Positions 18,721 through 28,460 are shown, numbered from the stretch's first letter. The stretch is DNA of 64,000 nucleotides from Flavobacteriales bacterium (GCA_020635725.1 JACJZF010000005.1:198718-262717); one strand, 5' to 3'. The notes: generated by a model not told the origin, from the letters alone. Numbers and translations: made by a program.

Positions 18721-19704
18721 ATGGGCCGATCGCTCCTGCTGCTCCTCAGCACCGTGCTCGCACTTACTACGCGCGCCCAGGATCAAGCGCGCTACGATGC
18801 GCTCATCCGCGAGGCTGAAGCGCTGTACGAGCAGAAGCAGTTCGCCGAATCGGGCAAGCGCTACTCCGATGCCTTCGAGGCTCTTGGCTGGAAGGGCTAT
18901 GCCACCGACCGCTACAACGCCGCCTGCTCCTGGGCCTTGGCGAAGATGCCTGACTCGGCCTTCTTCAATCTGAACCGCCTGGTTGAGAAGATGGGTTATG
19001 CCGACCCGAAGCGGCTGTTGAGCGACCCGGATCTCGCCGCGCTGCGCATCGATCCGCGTTGGGCAGGCCTCATGGAAATGGTCGTTGCCAATAAGGAGAA
19101 GGCCGAGGCCAAGCTGGATCACGCGCTGGTCGCTTTGCTGGATTCCATCCATGAGGAGGACCAGGCCCTCAGGCAGCGCATCGATGAGGTGGAGGCAGCG
19201 CACGGTTCGGACAGCCCGGAGATGCAGCGTCATTGGCAGCTGATCCACGAGAAGGACTCCTCGAACCTGGTCGTTGTGGAGCGTATCCTGAAGGAGCGTG
19301 GCTGGCTCGGGCCCGATGTGATCGGCGCGAAGGGCAACAACACCCTCTTCCTCGTGATCCAGCACGCCGACCTGGCCACGCAGGAGAAGTACCTGCCCAT
19401 GCTCCGTGATGCGGTGAGCAAGCGCAAGGCCCGTGGAGCGGACCTCGCCTTGTTGGAGGACCGTGTGCTCATGCGCCAGGGCAAGCGTCAGATCTATGGC
19501 AGCCAGATCGCCTTCGATCAGGCCAGCGGTGAGAAGTACCTGAGCCCGGTGGAGGACCCCGACCACTTGGATGAACGACGCGCATCAGTGGGGCTCGAGC
19601 CCATCGCCGACTACTTAGACCGCTTCGGCTTGACCTGGGACCTGGATGCCTACAAGGCGCGGCTGCCGGAACTGGAGCGCATGCAACAGGAGAGCCACCG
19701 ATGA
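18721..19704 (+). CDS. Exported DUF6624-like protein with TPR-like N-terminus
   Basis: 327 aa with signal peptide MGRSLLLLLSTVLALTTRAQ. The first ~100 residues form TPR-like helices (YDALIREAEALYEQKQFAESGKRY). The C-terminal part carries the DUF6624 pattern: GPDVIGAKGNNTLFLVIQHAD, then KYLPMLRDAV, LEDRVLMRQGKRQIYGSQ. Function unknown. The gene overlaps the OsmC gene by an ATGA, suggesting translational coupling, and starts 5 bases after the terminator region of the upstream gene. Confidence 0.72.
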   Translation: MGRSLLLLLSTVLALTTRAQDQARYDALIREAEALYEQKQFAESGKRYSDAFEALGWKGYATDRYNAACSWALAKMPDSAFFNLNRLVEKMGYADPKRLLSDPDLAALRIDPRWAGLMEMVVANKEKAEAKLDHALVALLDSIHEEDQALRQRIDEVEAAHGSDSPEMQRHWQLIHEKDSSNLVVVERILKERGWLGPDVIGAKGNNTLFLVIQHADLATQEKYLPMLRDAVSKRKARGADLALLEDRVLMRQGKRQIYGSQIAFDQASGEKYLSPVEDPDHLDERRASVGLEPIADYLDRFGLTWDLDAYKARLPELERMQQESHR

Positions 19705-20162
19705 GCCAGGAGCACCGGTACGCGCTGGAACTCGAATGGCGGGGCGATCACACGCGTGCGTACGACACCTACACGCGTGAGCACGTGATCCGCATCGGTG
19801 GCAAGAGCGAGCTGCGCGGCACCGCCGATCCGCAGTTCCGGGGAGATGCGGCGCTGCACAATCCGGAGGACCTGTTGCTCGCCGCGCTGAGCGGTTGCCA
19901 CCTCCTCACCTACCTCGCGCTCTGCGCCCGCGCCCGTATCGATGTGCGCTCATACACGGATAGCGCAAGCGGCGATCTGCTGCTGACGCCCGATGGCGGC
20001 GGCCGATTCACGCAGGTGATCCTGCGGCCGCAGGTGGTCATCGCCGATGCCGCCATGCTGGAGAAGGCCCGCTCCTTCCACGACGCGGCGCACAAGTATT
20101 GCTTCATCGCCAACTCGGTGAACTTCCCGGTACGGCATGAGGCGGTGGTGAGCGCGCTCTAG
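19701..20162 (+). CDS. OsmC-family peroxiredoxin-like protein
   Basis: 153 aa, typical for OsmC/Ohr relatives. The two reactive cysteines are Cys66 in ALSGCHLLTYL and Cys134 in HKYCFIANSV. Family members reduce organic hydroperoxides in the cytoplasm; this one is of the OsmC-like rather than strict Ohr type. Translation is probably coupled to the upstream DUF6624 gene (ATGA). The stop codon overlaps the convergent SnoaL-like gene within CTAG. Confidence 0.9.
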   Translation: MSQEHRYALELEWRGDHTRAYDTYTREHVIRIGGKSELRGTADPQFRGDAALHNPEDLLLAALSGCHLLTYLALCARARIDVRSYTDSASGDLLLTPDGGGRFTQVILRPQVVIADAAMLEKARSFHDAAHKYCFIANSVNFPVRHEAVVSAL

Positions 20163-20608
20163 CGCATCGCCTTCCGCAGCACCGCCTGCGCGGTGGCGCG
20201 CACCTTGTTCCGCACCAAGGGGCTCCAGCCTAGCAGCATCCCGCTTACGCCCAAGGCCTGCCGGCTCCATCGCCAGAAGTCGAAATGGTCCCGCTGCCGC
20301 ACGATGAGTCCATCGCGCAGCTCGAACTCGCTGCGGATGATGTTACGCACCTTACGACCGGTACGGCTGAAGGTGTAATGCGCCTCCCAGCGGCAGAGGC
20401 CATGCGTCTCGCTCTCCTCTTCGACACGAAAACTCACTTGCAGGTCGGTGCCGCCGGTGAGCAGCATGCGCCACATGGCCCGCACACCCGCCGCATCCAG
20501 ATCCGGGAAAACGGGGTCGCTGAAACGCGCATCTTCCGCGTAGCAGGCACTCATGGCTTCCCAGTCGCGCGCGGCGAAGGCGGAATAGAAACGGTGAAGC
20601 ACGGCCAT
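20159..20608 (-). CDS. SnoaL/NTF2-like fold protein
   Basis: 149 aa from ATG 20608 (MAVLHRFYSAFAARDWEAM); the upstream in-frame ATG adds an Arg/Phe-rich stretch outside the fold. The pattern FYSAFAARDWEAMSACYAED ... FSDPVFPDLDAAGVRAMW is characteristic of the SnoaL-like branch of the NTF2 superfamily, which includes small isomerases, hydrolases and polyketide cyclases. A specific reaction cannot be deduced. The C-terminal helix is basic. Confidence 0.78.
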   Translation of the reverse strand: MAVLHRFYSAFAARDWEAMSACYAEDARFSDPVFPDLDAAGVRAMWRMLLTGGTDLQVSFRVEEESETHGLCRWEAHYTFSRTGRKVRNIIRSEFELRDGLIVRQRDHFDFWRWSRQALGVSGMLLGWSPLVRNKVRATAQAVLRKAMR

Positions 20609-20724
20609 GGTGTGAAGATAGAAGGGCCGGAAGCGCAAACGTCCGTGCACGTTCCTCGCTTTCCGTCACCCGGGCGCTGGCCCTGTGCCCAGATTGCGCA
20701 CCTTGGCCTCCACAAGCTCATGAC

Positions 20725-22278
20725 ATGCGACGCATTGCTCTGCTCCTCCCCTTCGCGCTTTCGCTTCCGGTCTTCGCCCAGGATCCGGTCATCGCCTTGA
20801 AAGCGACCGATGCCTTCCCGATCGAGATGCCGAGCCTGATGCCCTATGCGTTGTGGGCTGGGGTGAACGTCGATGAGCCCGCCACCCTCACAGCGGTCGT
20901 CATCAGCGTGGATGGCAATGTGCTACCGACCGTGGAGAGCAGTGGCGCGTACCTGGCCTGGTGGACACCGCTCAGCTATGGCAGCCACCTGGTCGAAGTC
21001 ACGGCTACAGCGAGCAACGGCAACAGCAGCTCGCAGAGCGCGGTGGTGGAGGTGAGCGCGAGCATCGCCGACCGTACGGCCTTGACCATGGATGGCGCAG
21101 TGATCGACTGGACCAGCCTCGGGTCGCAATGGTTCACCGGTGATTTCGTGCTGCCCCAATCGGTAGGCGCCTACGACCGTATCACCGCTCACCTGAACGT
21201 GACGTGCCCGAGCGTCGCCGGCGGCTGCGACGATTGGGACCGTCTGGCCTCGGTGGAAGCGCGCGCGCCGAACGGTGAATGGGTGGAGATCATCCGTTAC
21301 ATCACACCCTATGGCGTGCCCTGCGACCACAGCCTCGATGTCACCGACTTCGCCTCGCTGCTCCAAGGCAACACGCCGATCCGCATGTACATCGATACCT
21401 GGGGCACAGGCGGCTGGAAGATGGACCTGGAATTCACCTACGAGGCCGGCACCCCGGATTACGCCTACACCACCGTGCAGACCGTCTGGCGCGGCACCTA
21501 CCCCTTCGGCAACCCGGCCGACCTGCAGCCCGTGGATACTGTTTCGATGACACCGCCCGAAGGCACGCAATCGGCGTCGATGCGACTGGTGACCACCGGC
21601 CACGGCTGGGGCGGCAACAACACCGGCAACGCCGCGGAGTTCTACCACGCGGTCCACCATGTCAACGTGAACGGCAGCAGCTTCACGCAGAACCTCTGGA
21701 CCGATTGCAACCCCAACCCCGATGCCTGCTCACCGCAGAGCGGCACCTGGCAATACGACCGCGCCGGCTGGTGCCCGGGGAGCATCGCGCGCCCGTTCAG
21801 CTACGACCTCGACGGCTTGCTCGGCACCGGGCCGCTGGAGTGCGCCTACACCTTCCAGGAGAGCTACGTGGACAACTGCCACCCGAACAACCCGAACTGC
21901 GTGAGCGGCAGCACCTGTGCGGACTGCAACGACGGATACAACCCCTACTACCCGGTGAGCTGCTACCTGATCAGCCGCAGCGGCGCGCCCATCAGCACCG
22001 GTGTGGGAGATGCGCCAGTCACGCGCCCCGCCGCCCAGCTGCGCGTGAGCCCCAACCCCGCCGATGATCAGTTCCGGCTGCACCTGGATCGCGACCTCGG
22101 GCCAGCGGTGGTCACCGTGCACGATGTCAGTGGCAAGGCGCTCCGCACCTGGTTCGTGCGCAGCGTAGGGCAATTGAACGGCCAGGCCTTCGATGTGAGC
22201 AGGCTTGCGGCAGGCACCTACTTCGTGAAGGTGCAGGGAGAGCGCGAGCAGGCCGCGGCGACGCTGGTGGTCAGGTAA
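20725..22278 (+). CDS. Secreted PNGase F C-terminal-domain-like protein, T9SS cargo
   Basis: 517 aa. The signal peptide MRRIALLLPFALSLPVFAQ is followed by an immunoglobulin-like segment. The middle (about residues 145-330) shows the two-jelly-roll pattern of peptide-N-glycosidase F: HLNVTCPSVAGGCDDWDRL, IIRYITPYGVPCDHSLDVTDF, TGHGWGGNNTGNAAEFYH. A cysteine-rich stretch precedes a T9SS type A tail (SPNPADDQFRLHL ... LAAGTYFVKVQGER). Family members remove N-glycans or act as related amidases; whether the active-site residues are all present needs alignment. Confidence 0.82.
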   Translation: MRRIALLLPFALSLPVFAQDPVIALKATDAFPIEMPSLMPYALWAGVNVDEPATLTAVVISVDGNVLPTVESSGAYLAWWTPLSYGSHLVEVTATASNGNSSSQSAVVEVSASIADRTALTMDGAVIDWTSLGSQWFTGDFVLPQSVGAYDRITAHLNVTCPSVAGGCDDWDRLASVEARAPNGEWVEIIRYITPYGVPCDHSLDVTDFASLLQGNTPIRMYIDTWGTGGWKMDLEFTYEAGTPDYAYTTVQTVWRGTYPFGNPADLQPVDTVSMTPPEGTQSASMRLVTTGHGWGGNNTGNAAEFYHAVHHVNVNGSSFTQNLWTDCNPNPDACSPQSGTWQYDRAGWCPGSIARPFSYDLDGLLGTGPLECAYTFQESYVDNCHPNNPNCVSGSTCADCNDGYNPYYPVSCYLISRSGAPISTGVGDAPVTRPAAQLRVSPNPADDQFRLHLDRDLGPAVVTVHDVSGKALRTWFVRSVGQLNGQAFDVSRLAAGTYFVKVQGEREQAAATLVVR

Positions 22279-22400
22279 GGAAGCCTGATCAGAGCATGGA
22301 TGGGCTCGGCAATTAGGCTGTGCTCCCATGATGCAGAGCAGGGTCGTGCTGCGTGCATGGTTCGTGTTCGTTTGCCAGCTGTAATGCATAGCATTGCCTC

Positions 22401-23927
22401 ATGCTTGCCACGCAGAAATCCCTCGCAGCCCTCGCGCTGTTGGCTCTACCCATCCTCACGTTCGCTCAGGAGAAGGAAAAGCCGAAGGAGAAACCGGACA
22501 GCAAGGTGGTGTACACCTATCCGGAGACGAGCGTCACCAAGCACACCATCACCATCCATGGCGAACGCATCGCCTACACCGCTACCGTCGGTCATTTGCT
22601 CTTGCTGGATGAGAAGGGCGTGAAGCGCTCGCACAATTTCTACATCGCGTACACGCGCGACATGGTGGGTGATGCCGCCAAGCGCCCGATCACCTTCGCC
22701 TTCAATGGCGGTCCGGGTTCCAGCTCCGTGTGGTTGCACATGGGGGCCCTCGGGCCGAAGCGCGTGGTGATGAACGATGATGGTACCAGTGCGGGGCCTC
22801 CCTACACTGTGGTGGACAATATGCACTCCTTGCTCGATAAGACGGACCTGGTCTTCATCGACCCCATCGAGACCGGTTACAGCCGCCCAGCCGAGGATGT
22901 GGACAAGAAGGAGTTCACCGGCTACTCGGAGGACCTCCAGAGCGTTGGCGACTTCATCCACAAGTACGTCTCCGAGAACGGGCGTTGGGCTTCACCGAAG
23001 TTCCTGGCCGGCGAGAGCTACGGCACCACGCGCGCCGCAGGATTGTCCGGCTACCTGCAGGACCGCCATGGCATGTACCTGAACGGCATCGTGCTCGTCT
23101 CCGCCGTGATGAACTTCCAGACCCTCTGGCCGAACGACGGCAACGACCTCCCCTACGCCCTCATCCTGCCCAGCCTCGCGGCTACGGCCAGTTTCCATGG
23201 CAAACTCGACCAGAGCCGCTTCTCCACACAGGCCGCCCTGCTTGAGGAGGTGGAGCGCTTCGCGATGAACGAGTACACGCTCTTCCTGATGAAAGGCGAC
23301 CGCACGACCAAGGAGGAACGCGAGGCGATGGCGAGGCGCTTGAGCGGATACCTGGGCATCGACGAAGGCTTCATTGAACGCAACAACTTCCGCATCGGCA
23401 CGGGGCTCTTCACCAAGGAATTGCTGCGCGACGAGAGCCGCACCATCGGTCGCTTCGACGGCACCATCAAAGGCATCGATCGCACGGACGGCGGCGATGG
23501 ATACGATTTCGACCCGAGCTACAACCTCACCGTCTTCGGTCCGTTCACCGTGGCCATCAACGATCACCTGAGGAACACGTTGAACTACAAGAACAGCGAC
23601 AAGGTCTACGAGATCCTCACCGGCAAGGTGCATCCGTGGAGCTACAAGGATGCCCAGAACCGCTACCTGACCAATGCGGAGACACTACGTGCGGCCATCC
23701 ACAAGAACCCGCGGCTGCGCGTGCTCATCTGCAACGGCTACTTCGATCTCGCCACGCCCTACTTCGCCACGCGCTACACCGTGGACCACATGTTCCTCAA
23801 CACGGAATACAGGGACAACATCACCATGACCTACTACCAGGGCGGGCATATGATGTACGCCATCAAGTCGGAACTGGAAAAGTTCACCAGCGATGTGCGG
23901 AAGTTCTACGGGGATGCGTTGAAATGA
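22401..23927 (+). CDS. Serine carboxypeptidase-like (S10) exported peptidase
   Basis: 508 aa with signal peptide ending TFAQ. The family hallmark FAFNGGPGSSSVWLHMG (oxyanion region) is near residue 95. The catalytic triad is Ser206 in GESYG, Asp449 in NGYFDLATPY and His483 in YQGGHMMY. S10 enzymes remove C-terminal residues from peptides at acidic pH; this periplasmic or secreted form probably serves peptide scavenging, like the neighbouring S9A enzyme. TAGCATTG at 22389-22396 is a weak -7 candidate. Confidence 0.92.
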   Translation: MLATQKSLAALALLALPILTFAQEKEKPKEKPDSKVVYTYPETSVTKHTITIHGERIAYTATVGHLLLLDEKGVKRSHNFYIAYTRDMVGDAAKRPITFAFNGGPGSSSVWLHMGALGPKRVVMNDDGTSAGPPYTVVDNMHSLLDKTDLVFIDPIETGYSRPAEDVDKKEFTGYSEDLQSVGDFIHKYVSENGRWASPKFLAGESYGTTRAAGLSGYLQDRHGMYLNGIVLVSAVMNFQTLWPNDGNDLPYALILPSLAATASFHGKLDQSRFSTQAALLEEVERFAMNEYTLFLMKGDRTTKEEREAMARRLSGYLGIDEGFIERNNFRIGTGLFTKELLRDESRTIGRFDGTIKGIDRTDGGDGYDFDPSYNLTVFGPFTVAINDHLRNTLNYKNSDKVYEILTGKVHPWSYKDAQNRYLTNAETLRAAIHKNPRLRVLICNGYFDLATPYFATRYTVDHMFLNTEYRDNITMTYYQGGHMMYAIKSELEKFTSDVRKFYGDALK

Positions 23928-24227
23928 GCGGAACACGCCTTGCGCACAACCCCGCTTGCGCCGTCACGCCGCAGGTCGGGCGTGCGTGAGAACTACTGCA
24001 CTGGCCATCCTACAGGTCATTCCGGAACGCGTGCGATGCGAAGGCAGCGAGGACCCGCGCATCCGGAAGCTCACGAATGCCTTAGACGCGGGGCATGTGT
24101 GAGACTCCGGGTCGCGGTTGCGGAGCCAACCTTGCCCGGAGTGACGCACGAGATGAGGAGCGTCTCACGATCTGTGATACCATGGTGTAGGGTCCTGGCG
24201 AATGCACGGAGCCGCGCAATCAGAGTA
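23928..24227. other. Gene-free 300-base stretch
   Basis: I see no convincing gene between the S10 peptidase and the small minus-strand gene. The reading frame at 23940-24242 has no protein-like composition and runs through an inverted-repeat element (24016-24145, listed separately). The rest shows no other recognisable signal. Confidence 0.6.
24016..24145. repeat. MITE-like intergenic element with short terminal inverted repeats
   Basis: GTCATTCCGG at 24016-24025 and CCGGAGTGAC at 24136-24145 form an imperfect 10-bp terminal inverted repeat (9 of 10 paired) around 130 bases. The type GTCATTCCGnn...nnCGGAATGAC is known as a dispersed non-coding repeat in many bacterial intergenic regions. No transposase is encoded and no target-site duplication is obvious, so identification rests on the ends only. 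Confidence 0.5.
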
Positions 24228-24704
24228 TCAATCCAGCCATGACCGCTTAGTCGCCCGCTCAAGGCACTCTTGCCTGATGTGGGCAGCGCAATCGACTGAG
24301 TCCATAGTGTAGACCGTATCAAGCACCCATTCGCGAACGCCCCCGTGGTGTGAACAAGCACCACTTCCTGTTGCCCGACTGATTCGACCATCTCTGCAAA
24401 CCGCTCCGATTCGATAGACCTTTTTCGACTCGTTGATGCAACGCTCAATCCGCACGCCCGTCAATCCTTCTTCCACACATCCCCTATAGAGCAAGCCCAC
24501 AGGCGTCAATCCACCGACACATCGCCAGATCAACCAGCCTAAACCGACCGCAAGAGCAATCAACTTGGGAAGATCACCAAGCCGAGCCGTCCGACGCCGA
24601 ACTTCTTCACGTTCGGCATAACGTCTTTGAACTTCTTCCTGTTCTTTCCTGCGTTGCCAGTATTTCCGCTTGGCGTAATAGCTCTTCGGGTATACTCGGC
24701 TCAC
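24228..24704 (-). CDS. Small membrane protein with GACSHHGGV motif (DUF3761-like tail)
   Basis: 158 aa, less G+C-rich than its neighbours. A strongly basic, charged N-terminus (residues 1-45) is followed by one membrane span (about 47-62). The C-terminal domain contains CRDGRISRATGSGACSHHGGV (102-123), like the C+DG-S-...-GACSHHGGV motif of DUF3761 proteins. Seven cysteines lie from residue 62 onward. Function unknown. Composition, isolation and the adjacent MITE-like element suggest acquisition by transfer (inference). TTACTTTG upstream is a near -7 match. Confidence 0.6.
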   Translation of the reverse strand: MSRVYPKSYYAKRKYWQRRKEQEEVQRRYAEREEVRRRTARLGDLPKLIALAVGLGWLIWRCVGGLTPVGLLYRGCVEEGLTGVRIERCINESKKVYRIGAVCRDGRISRATGSGACSHHGGVREWVLDTVYTMDSVDCAAHIRQECLERATKRSWLD

Positions 24705-24776
24705 GGTTCGACTTTCTCAGCAAAGTAAGTGCTGGGGCTGTGGAAAACTGATCCCCGCTCCTCCCCCTCCCGCCGG

Positions 24777-24784
24777 TAGTTTCG
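24777..24784 (+). promoter_or_regulatory. Candidate -7 element of dnaE (TAGTTTCG)
   Basis: TAGTTTCG is 11 bases before the dnaE ATG and one base from TAnnTTTG. No -33 element is recognisable in the C-rich upstream DNA. Confidence 0.38.
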
Positions 24785-24795
24785 CGCTCCTGGCC

Positions 24796-27700
24796 ATGAA
24801 GTTCAGTCACCTCCACGTCCACACCCAGTTCTCGCTCCTCGATGGCGCCGCCGCCATCCCCTCATTGTACAAGAAGGCCGCGAAGGACGGCCAACCTGCC
24901 GTGGCCATCACCGACCACGGCAACATGTTCGGGGTCTTCAAGTTCGTGGCCGAGGCCGGCAAGCACAAGAACGAGGACGGCACACCCAAGGTGAAGCCCA
25001 TCGTGGGCTGCGAGTTCTATCTGGTGGCCGACCGGCACAAGAAGCAGTTCACCCGAGAGGACAAGGACCAGCGCTTCCACCAGCTGCTGCTGGCCAAGAA
25101 CGCGCAGGGCTACCGGAACCTGAGCAAGCTCTGCTCGCTGGGCTACATCGAGGGCTTCTACAGCAAGTACCCGCGGATCGACAAGGAGCTGATCCTGCAA
25201 TACCACGAAGGGCTTATCGCCACCACGTGCTGCCTGGCCGCGAGCGTACCGCGCACGATCCTGCGCAAGGGCGAGGCCGAGGGCGAGAAGGAATTCAAGT
25301 GGTGGCTCGACCTCTTCGGCGAGGACTACTACATTGAGCTGCAGCGCCACGGCATCCCCGAGCAGGAACAGGTGAACGCGCTGCTGGTGAAGTGGGCCGC
25401 GAAGTACAACGTGCCCATCATCGCCAGCAACGACAGCCACTATGTCGATCAGGCGGACAGCAACGCGCACGACATCCTGCTGTGCATCAACACCGGCGAG
25501 AAGCAGAGCACGCCTAGCGCCAAGGAGTTCGACGACGAGGAAGGCAAGCCCAAGGGAACACGCTTCGCCTTTTTCAATGATGAGTTCTTCTTCAAGACCA
25601 CGGCGCAGATGGCCGAGGTCTTCAAGGACCTGCCCGAGGCGCTGGACAACACGCAGCTGATCGTCGACAAGGTGGAGACGCTGAAGCTGAAGAAGGACAT
25701 CCTGTTGCCGAACTACCAGTTGCCCGAAGGCTTCTCCGACCAGGACGAGTACCTGAAGCACCTGACATACGAAGGCGCGATCAAGCGCTGGCTCGGCGAA
25801 GGCAACGGCGGCATCGATTCATTGGATGACAAGGTGAAGGAGCGCCTGGACTTCGAGCTCTTCACCATCCGGACGATGGGCTTCGCGGGCTACTTCCTCA
25901 TCGTGCAGGACTTCATCAACCACGGCCGCGACATCGGCGTGCTGATCGGTCCCGGCCGCGGATCAGCGGCGGGCAGCGCGGTGGCCTATTGCATCGGCAT
26001 CACCAACATCGACCCGATCAAGTACGACCTGCTCTTCGAGCGATTCCTCAATCCGGACCGCAAGAGCATGCCCGATATCGACACCGACTTCGACGATGAG
26101 GGCCGCCAGAAGGTGATTGACTACGTGGTGGAGAAATACGGCCAGAACCAAGTGGCGCAGATCGTCACCTACGGCAGCATGGCAGCCAAGAGCAGCATCC
26201 GCGACGTGAGCCGGGTGATGGACCTGCCGCTGAACGAGGCCGACCGGCTGGCGAAGCTGGTGCCTGAGCGCCCCGGCATTGAGCTGGGCCGCGTGCTGCA
26301 TGCGCCGTTGGATGGCGAGGGCAGCTTGAAGGCGAAGGAGAACCTGAACAGCGACGAGATCGTCGGCGTGAAGCAGCTGCGCGAGATCCTCGAGGGCGGG
26401 GAACTCACCGCCGATGTGCTGCGCGAAGCAGAGAAGGTCGAAGGCAGCGTGCGCGGCACGGGCGTCCACGCGGCGGGCATCATCATCGCTCCGAAGGACC
26501 TCACCGAGATCCTGCCGGTGTGCACCAGCAAGGAATCGACCCTGCTGCTCACGCAATACGACGGCAAGGTGGTGGAGGATGCCGGGGTGATCAAGATGGA
26601 CTTCCTCGGGCTGAAGACGCTCACCATCATCCGCGACGCGCTGCGGATGATCGATGCCAACCACGGCATCCGCATCGACATCGACGGCATACCCCTCGAC
26701 GACCCGAAGACCTACGCCCTCTACCAGCGCGCCGAGACCAATGGCACCTTCCAGTTCGAGAGCGCCGGCATGCAGAAGTACCTGCGCGAGCTGAAGGCCG
26801 ACCAATTCGCGGACCTCATCGCGATGAACGCGCTGTACCGTCCAGGTCCGCTGGAGTACATCCCCAACTTCATCCGCCGCAAGCACGGGCAGGAGAAGAT
26901 CGTGTACGACCTCCCCGAGATGGAGGAATACCTGCACGAGACCTACGGCATCACGGTGTACCAGGAGCAGGTGATGCTCCTCTCCCAGAAGCTCGCGGGC
27001 TTCAGCAAAGGCGACGCCGACGTGCTGCGGAAGGCGATGGGCAAGAAGGACCGCGCCACGCTGGACAAGATGAAGGGCAAGTTCCTCGAAGGCACCGCCG
27101 CCAAGGGACTCGATGCCAAGGTGTGCGAGAAGATCTGGACCGATTGGGAGGCCTTCGCGCAATACGCCTTCAACAAGAGCCATAGCACCTGCTACGCCTT
27201 CGTGGCCTACCAGACCGCCTGGCTCAAGGCGAATTACCCGCCGGAGTTCATGGCCAGCGTGCTCACGCATTCGCAGAGCAGCATCGACAAGGTCACCTTC
27301 TTCATGGAGGAATGCCGCCGCATGGGCATCAAGGTGCTGGGCCCTGACGTGAACGAGAGCCTCTTCGCATTCAGCGTGAACAGGAAAGGCGAGGTCCGCT
27401 TCGGGCTCGGTGCCGTGAAGGGCGTGGGCGAGAACGCCGTGCAGGCGATCGTGGAGGAGCGCACCGAGAATGGCCCCTTCACCGACATCTTCGACCTGAT
27501 GCGCCGCGTGGATCTCCGCGCCGCGAACCGCAAAGCGCTGGAGAGCCTGGCATATGCCGGCGCTTTCGATTCGCTGGGCGTTCAGCGCGCGGCCTTCTTC
27601 CACAGCGCCGGCGAGGGCAAGCCCACCTGGATCGAGACCCTCGCACGCTATGGCCAGCAGCACAAGGACAACGCCGACAGCGCCCAGGTGAGCATGTTCG

Positions 27701-28413
27701 GCGACGCGGCCGAAGGAGCAGGCATCCCGGAGCCCGCCGTGCCGCAGATCGATGGCTGGAGCGCGCTCGAGAAGCTGCATTTCGAAAAAGAGGTCATCGG
27801 CTTCTACCTCAGCGGTCACCCGCTCGATGACCATCGCCTGGAGATCAAGCACCTCTGCCATCACAACCTCTCCCAGCTATCCGATCTGAAGGCGCTGGAG
27901 GGGCGCGATGTCACCTTCGCAGGCATCGTCACCAAGGCCGAGCACCGCATCGCGAAGAGCGGCAAGCCCTTCGGCAGCTTCAGTCTGGAGGACCACCACG
28001 GCAGCCACGACTTCATGCTCTTCAGCGAGGACTACATGCGCTTCAAGCTCTACCTGCAGCAGGGCACGCTCCTCTTCGTACGGGGCCGCGCCAGCGCACG
28101 CACCTGGGGGCGCGATGAGGGCCAGATGGAGTTCAAGATCGGCAGCATGGAGCTGCTGAGCGATGTGCGCGAGAAGCACCTCAACCGCATCACCCTGATG
28201 CTGGACGCCGATCGCGCCACGGACGAACTGGTGAAGGAGCTTGGGATGCTGATGAAGGCCAATCCCGGTCCGTGCAAGGTGGTGGTGCAGCTGGTGAGCA
28301 AGGAGGAGAACATGGCCGTAGACCTGCCCAGCAAGGGTATCGCGGTGGCCATCTCCGAGGAACTCGTGCGCGGGCTCGATGGGATTGCTGAGCTCAGCTA
28401 TACCCTGAACTGA
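24796..28413 (+). CDS. dnaE: DNA polymerase III subunit alpha
   Basis: 1205 aa, the replicative polymerase. It begins with the PHP domain (MKFSHLHVHTQFSLLDGAAA). The palm-domain catalytic aspartates are in PDIDTDFDDEG (residues 426-436). The GPGRGSAAGS nucleotide-binding loop, the RGTGVHAAGI segment, the finger region, a tandem helix-hairpin-helix zone and a C-terminal OB fold (DVTFAGIVTKAEHRI) follow. QVSMFG near residue 965 resembles the sliding-clamp-binding motif. Length and domain order match the DnaE1 type. The gene is monocistronic by appearance. Confidence 0.97.
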   Translation: MKFSHLHVHTQFSLLDGAAAIPSLYKKAAKDGQPAVAITDHGNMFGVFKFVAEAGKHKNEDGTPKVKPIVGCEFYLVADRHKKQFTREDKDQRFHQLLLAKNAQGYRNLSKLCSLGYIEGFYSKYPRIDKELILQYHEGLIATTCCLAASVPRTILRKGEAEGEKEFKWWLDLFGEDYYIELQRHGIPEQEQVNALLVKWAAKYNVPIIASNDSHYVDQADSNAHDILLCINTGEKQSTPSAKEFDDEEGKPKGTRFAFFNDEFFFKTTAQMAEVFKDLPEALDNTQLIVDKVETLKLKKDILLPNYQLPEGFSDQDEYLKHLTYEGAIKRWLGEGNGGIDSLDDKVKERLDFELFTIRTMGFAGYFLIVQDFINHGRDIGVLIGPGRGSAAGSAVAYCIGITNIDPIKYDLLFERFLNPDRKSMPDIDTDFDDEGRQKVIDYVVEKYGQNQVAQIVTYGSMAAKSSIRDVSRVMDLPLNEADRLAKLVPERPGIELGRVLHAPLDGEGSLKAKENLNSDEIVGVKQLREILEGGELTADVLREAEKVEGSVRGTGVHAAGIIIAPKDLTEILPVCTSKESTLLLTQYDGKVVEDAGVIKMDFLGLKTLTIIRDALRMIDANHGIRIDIDGIPLDDPKTYALYQRAETNGTFQFESAGMQKYLRELKADQFADLIAMNALYRPGPLEYIPNFIRRKHGQEKIVYDLPEMEEYLHETYGITVYQEQVMLLSQKLAGFSKGDADVLRKAMGKKDRATLDKMKGKFLEGTAAKGLDAKVCEKIWTDWEAFAQYAFNKSHSTCYAFVAYQTAWLKANYPPEFMASVLTHSQSSIDKVTFFMEECRRMGIKVLGPDVNESLFAFSVNRKGEVRFGLGAVKGVGENAVQAIVEERTENGPFTDIFDLMRRVDLRAANRKALESLAYAGAFDSLGVQRAAFFHSAGEGKPTWIETLARYGQQHKDNADSAQVSMFGDAAEGAGIPEPAVPQIDGWSALEKLHFEKEVIGFYLSGHPLDDHRLEIKHLCHHNLSQLSDLKALEGRDVTFAGIVTKAEHRIAKSGKPFGSFSLEDHHGSHDFMLFSEDYMRFKLYLQQGTLLFVRGRASARTWGRDEGQMEFKIGSMELLSDVREKHLNRITLMLDADRATDELVKELGMLMKANPGPCKVVVQLVSKEENMAVDLPSKGIAVAISEELVRGLDGIAELSYTLN

Positions 28414-28460
28414 CAGAACGGCGTGGAATTCTCCCTGGCAAGGAAGTGGTAAGACAGGGG

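Noticed and set aside
23940..24242. 100-codon open frame in the gap before the small minus-strand gene
   Set aside because: It crosses the inverted-repeat element and has Arg/Pro/Ala-rich composition without any motif.
25963..27864. 633-codon minus-strand open frame opposite dnaE
   Set aside because: It is the antisense shadow of a G+C-rich gene; the His/Ala/Glu/Val-rich composition is an artefact and dnaE is certain on the plus strand.
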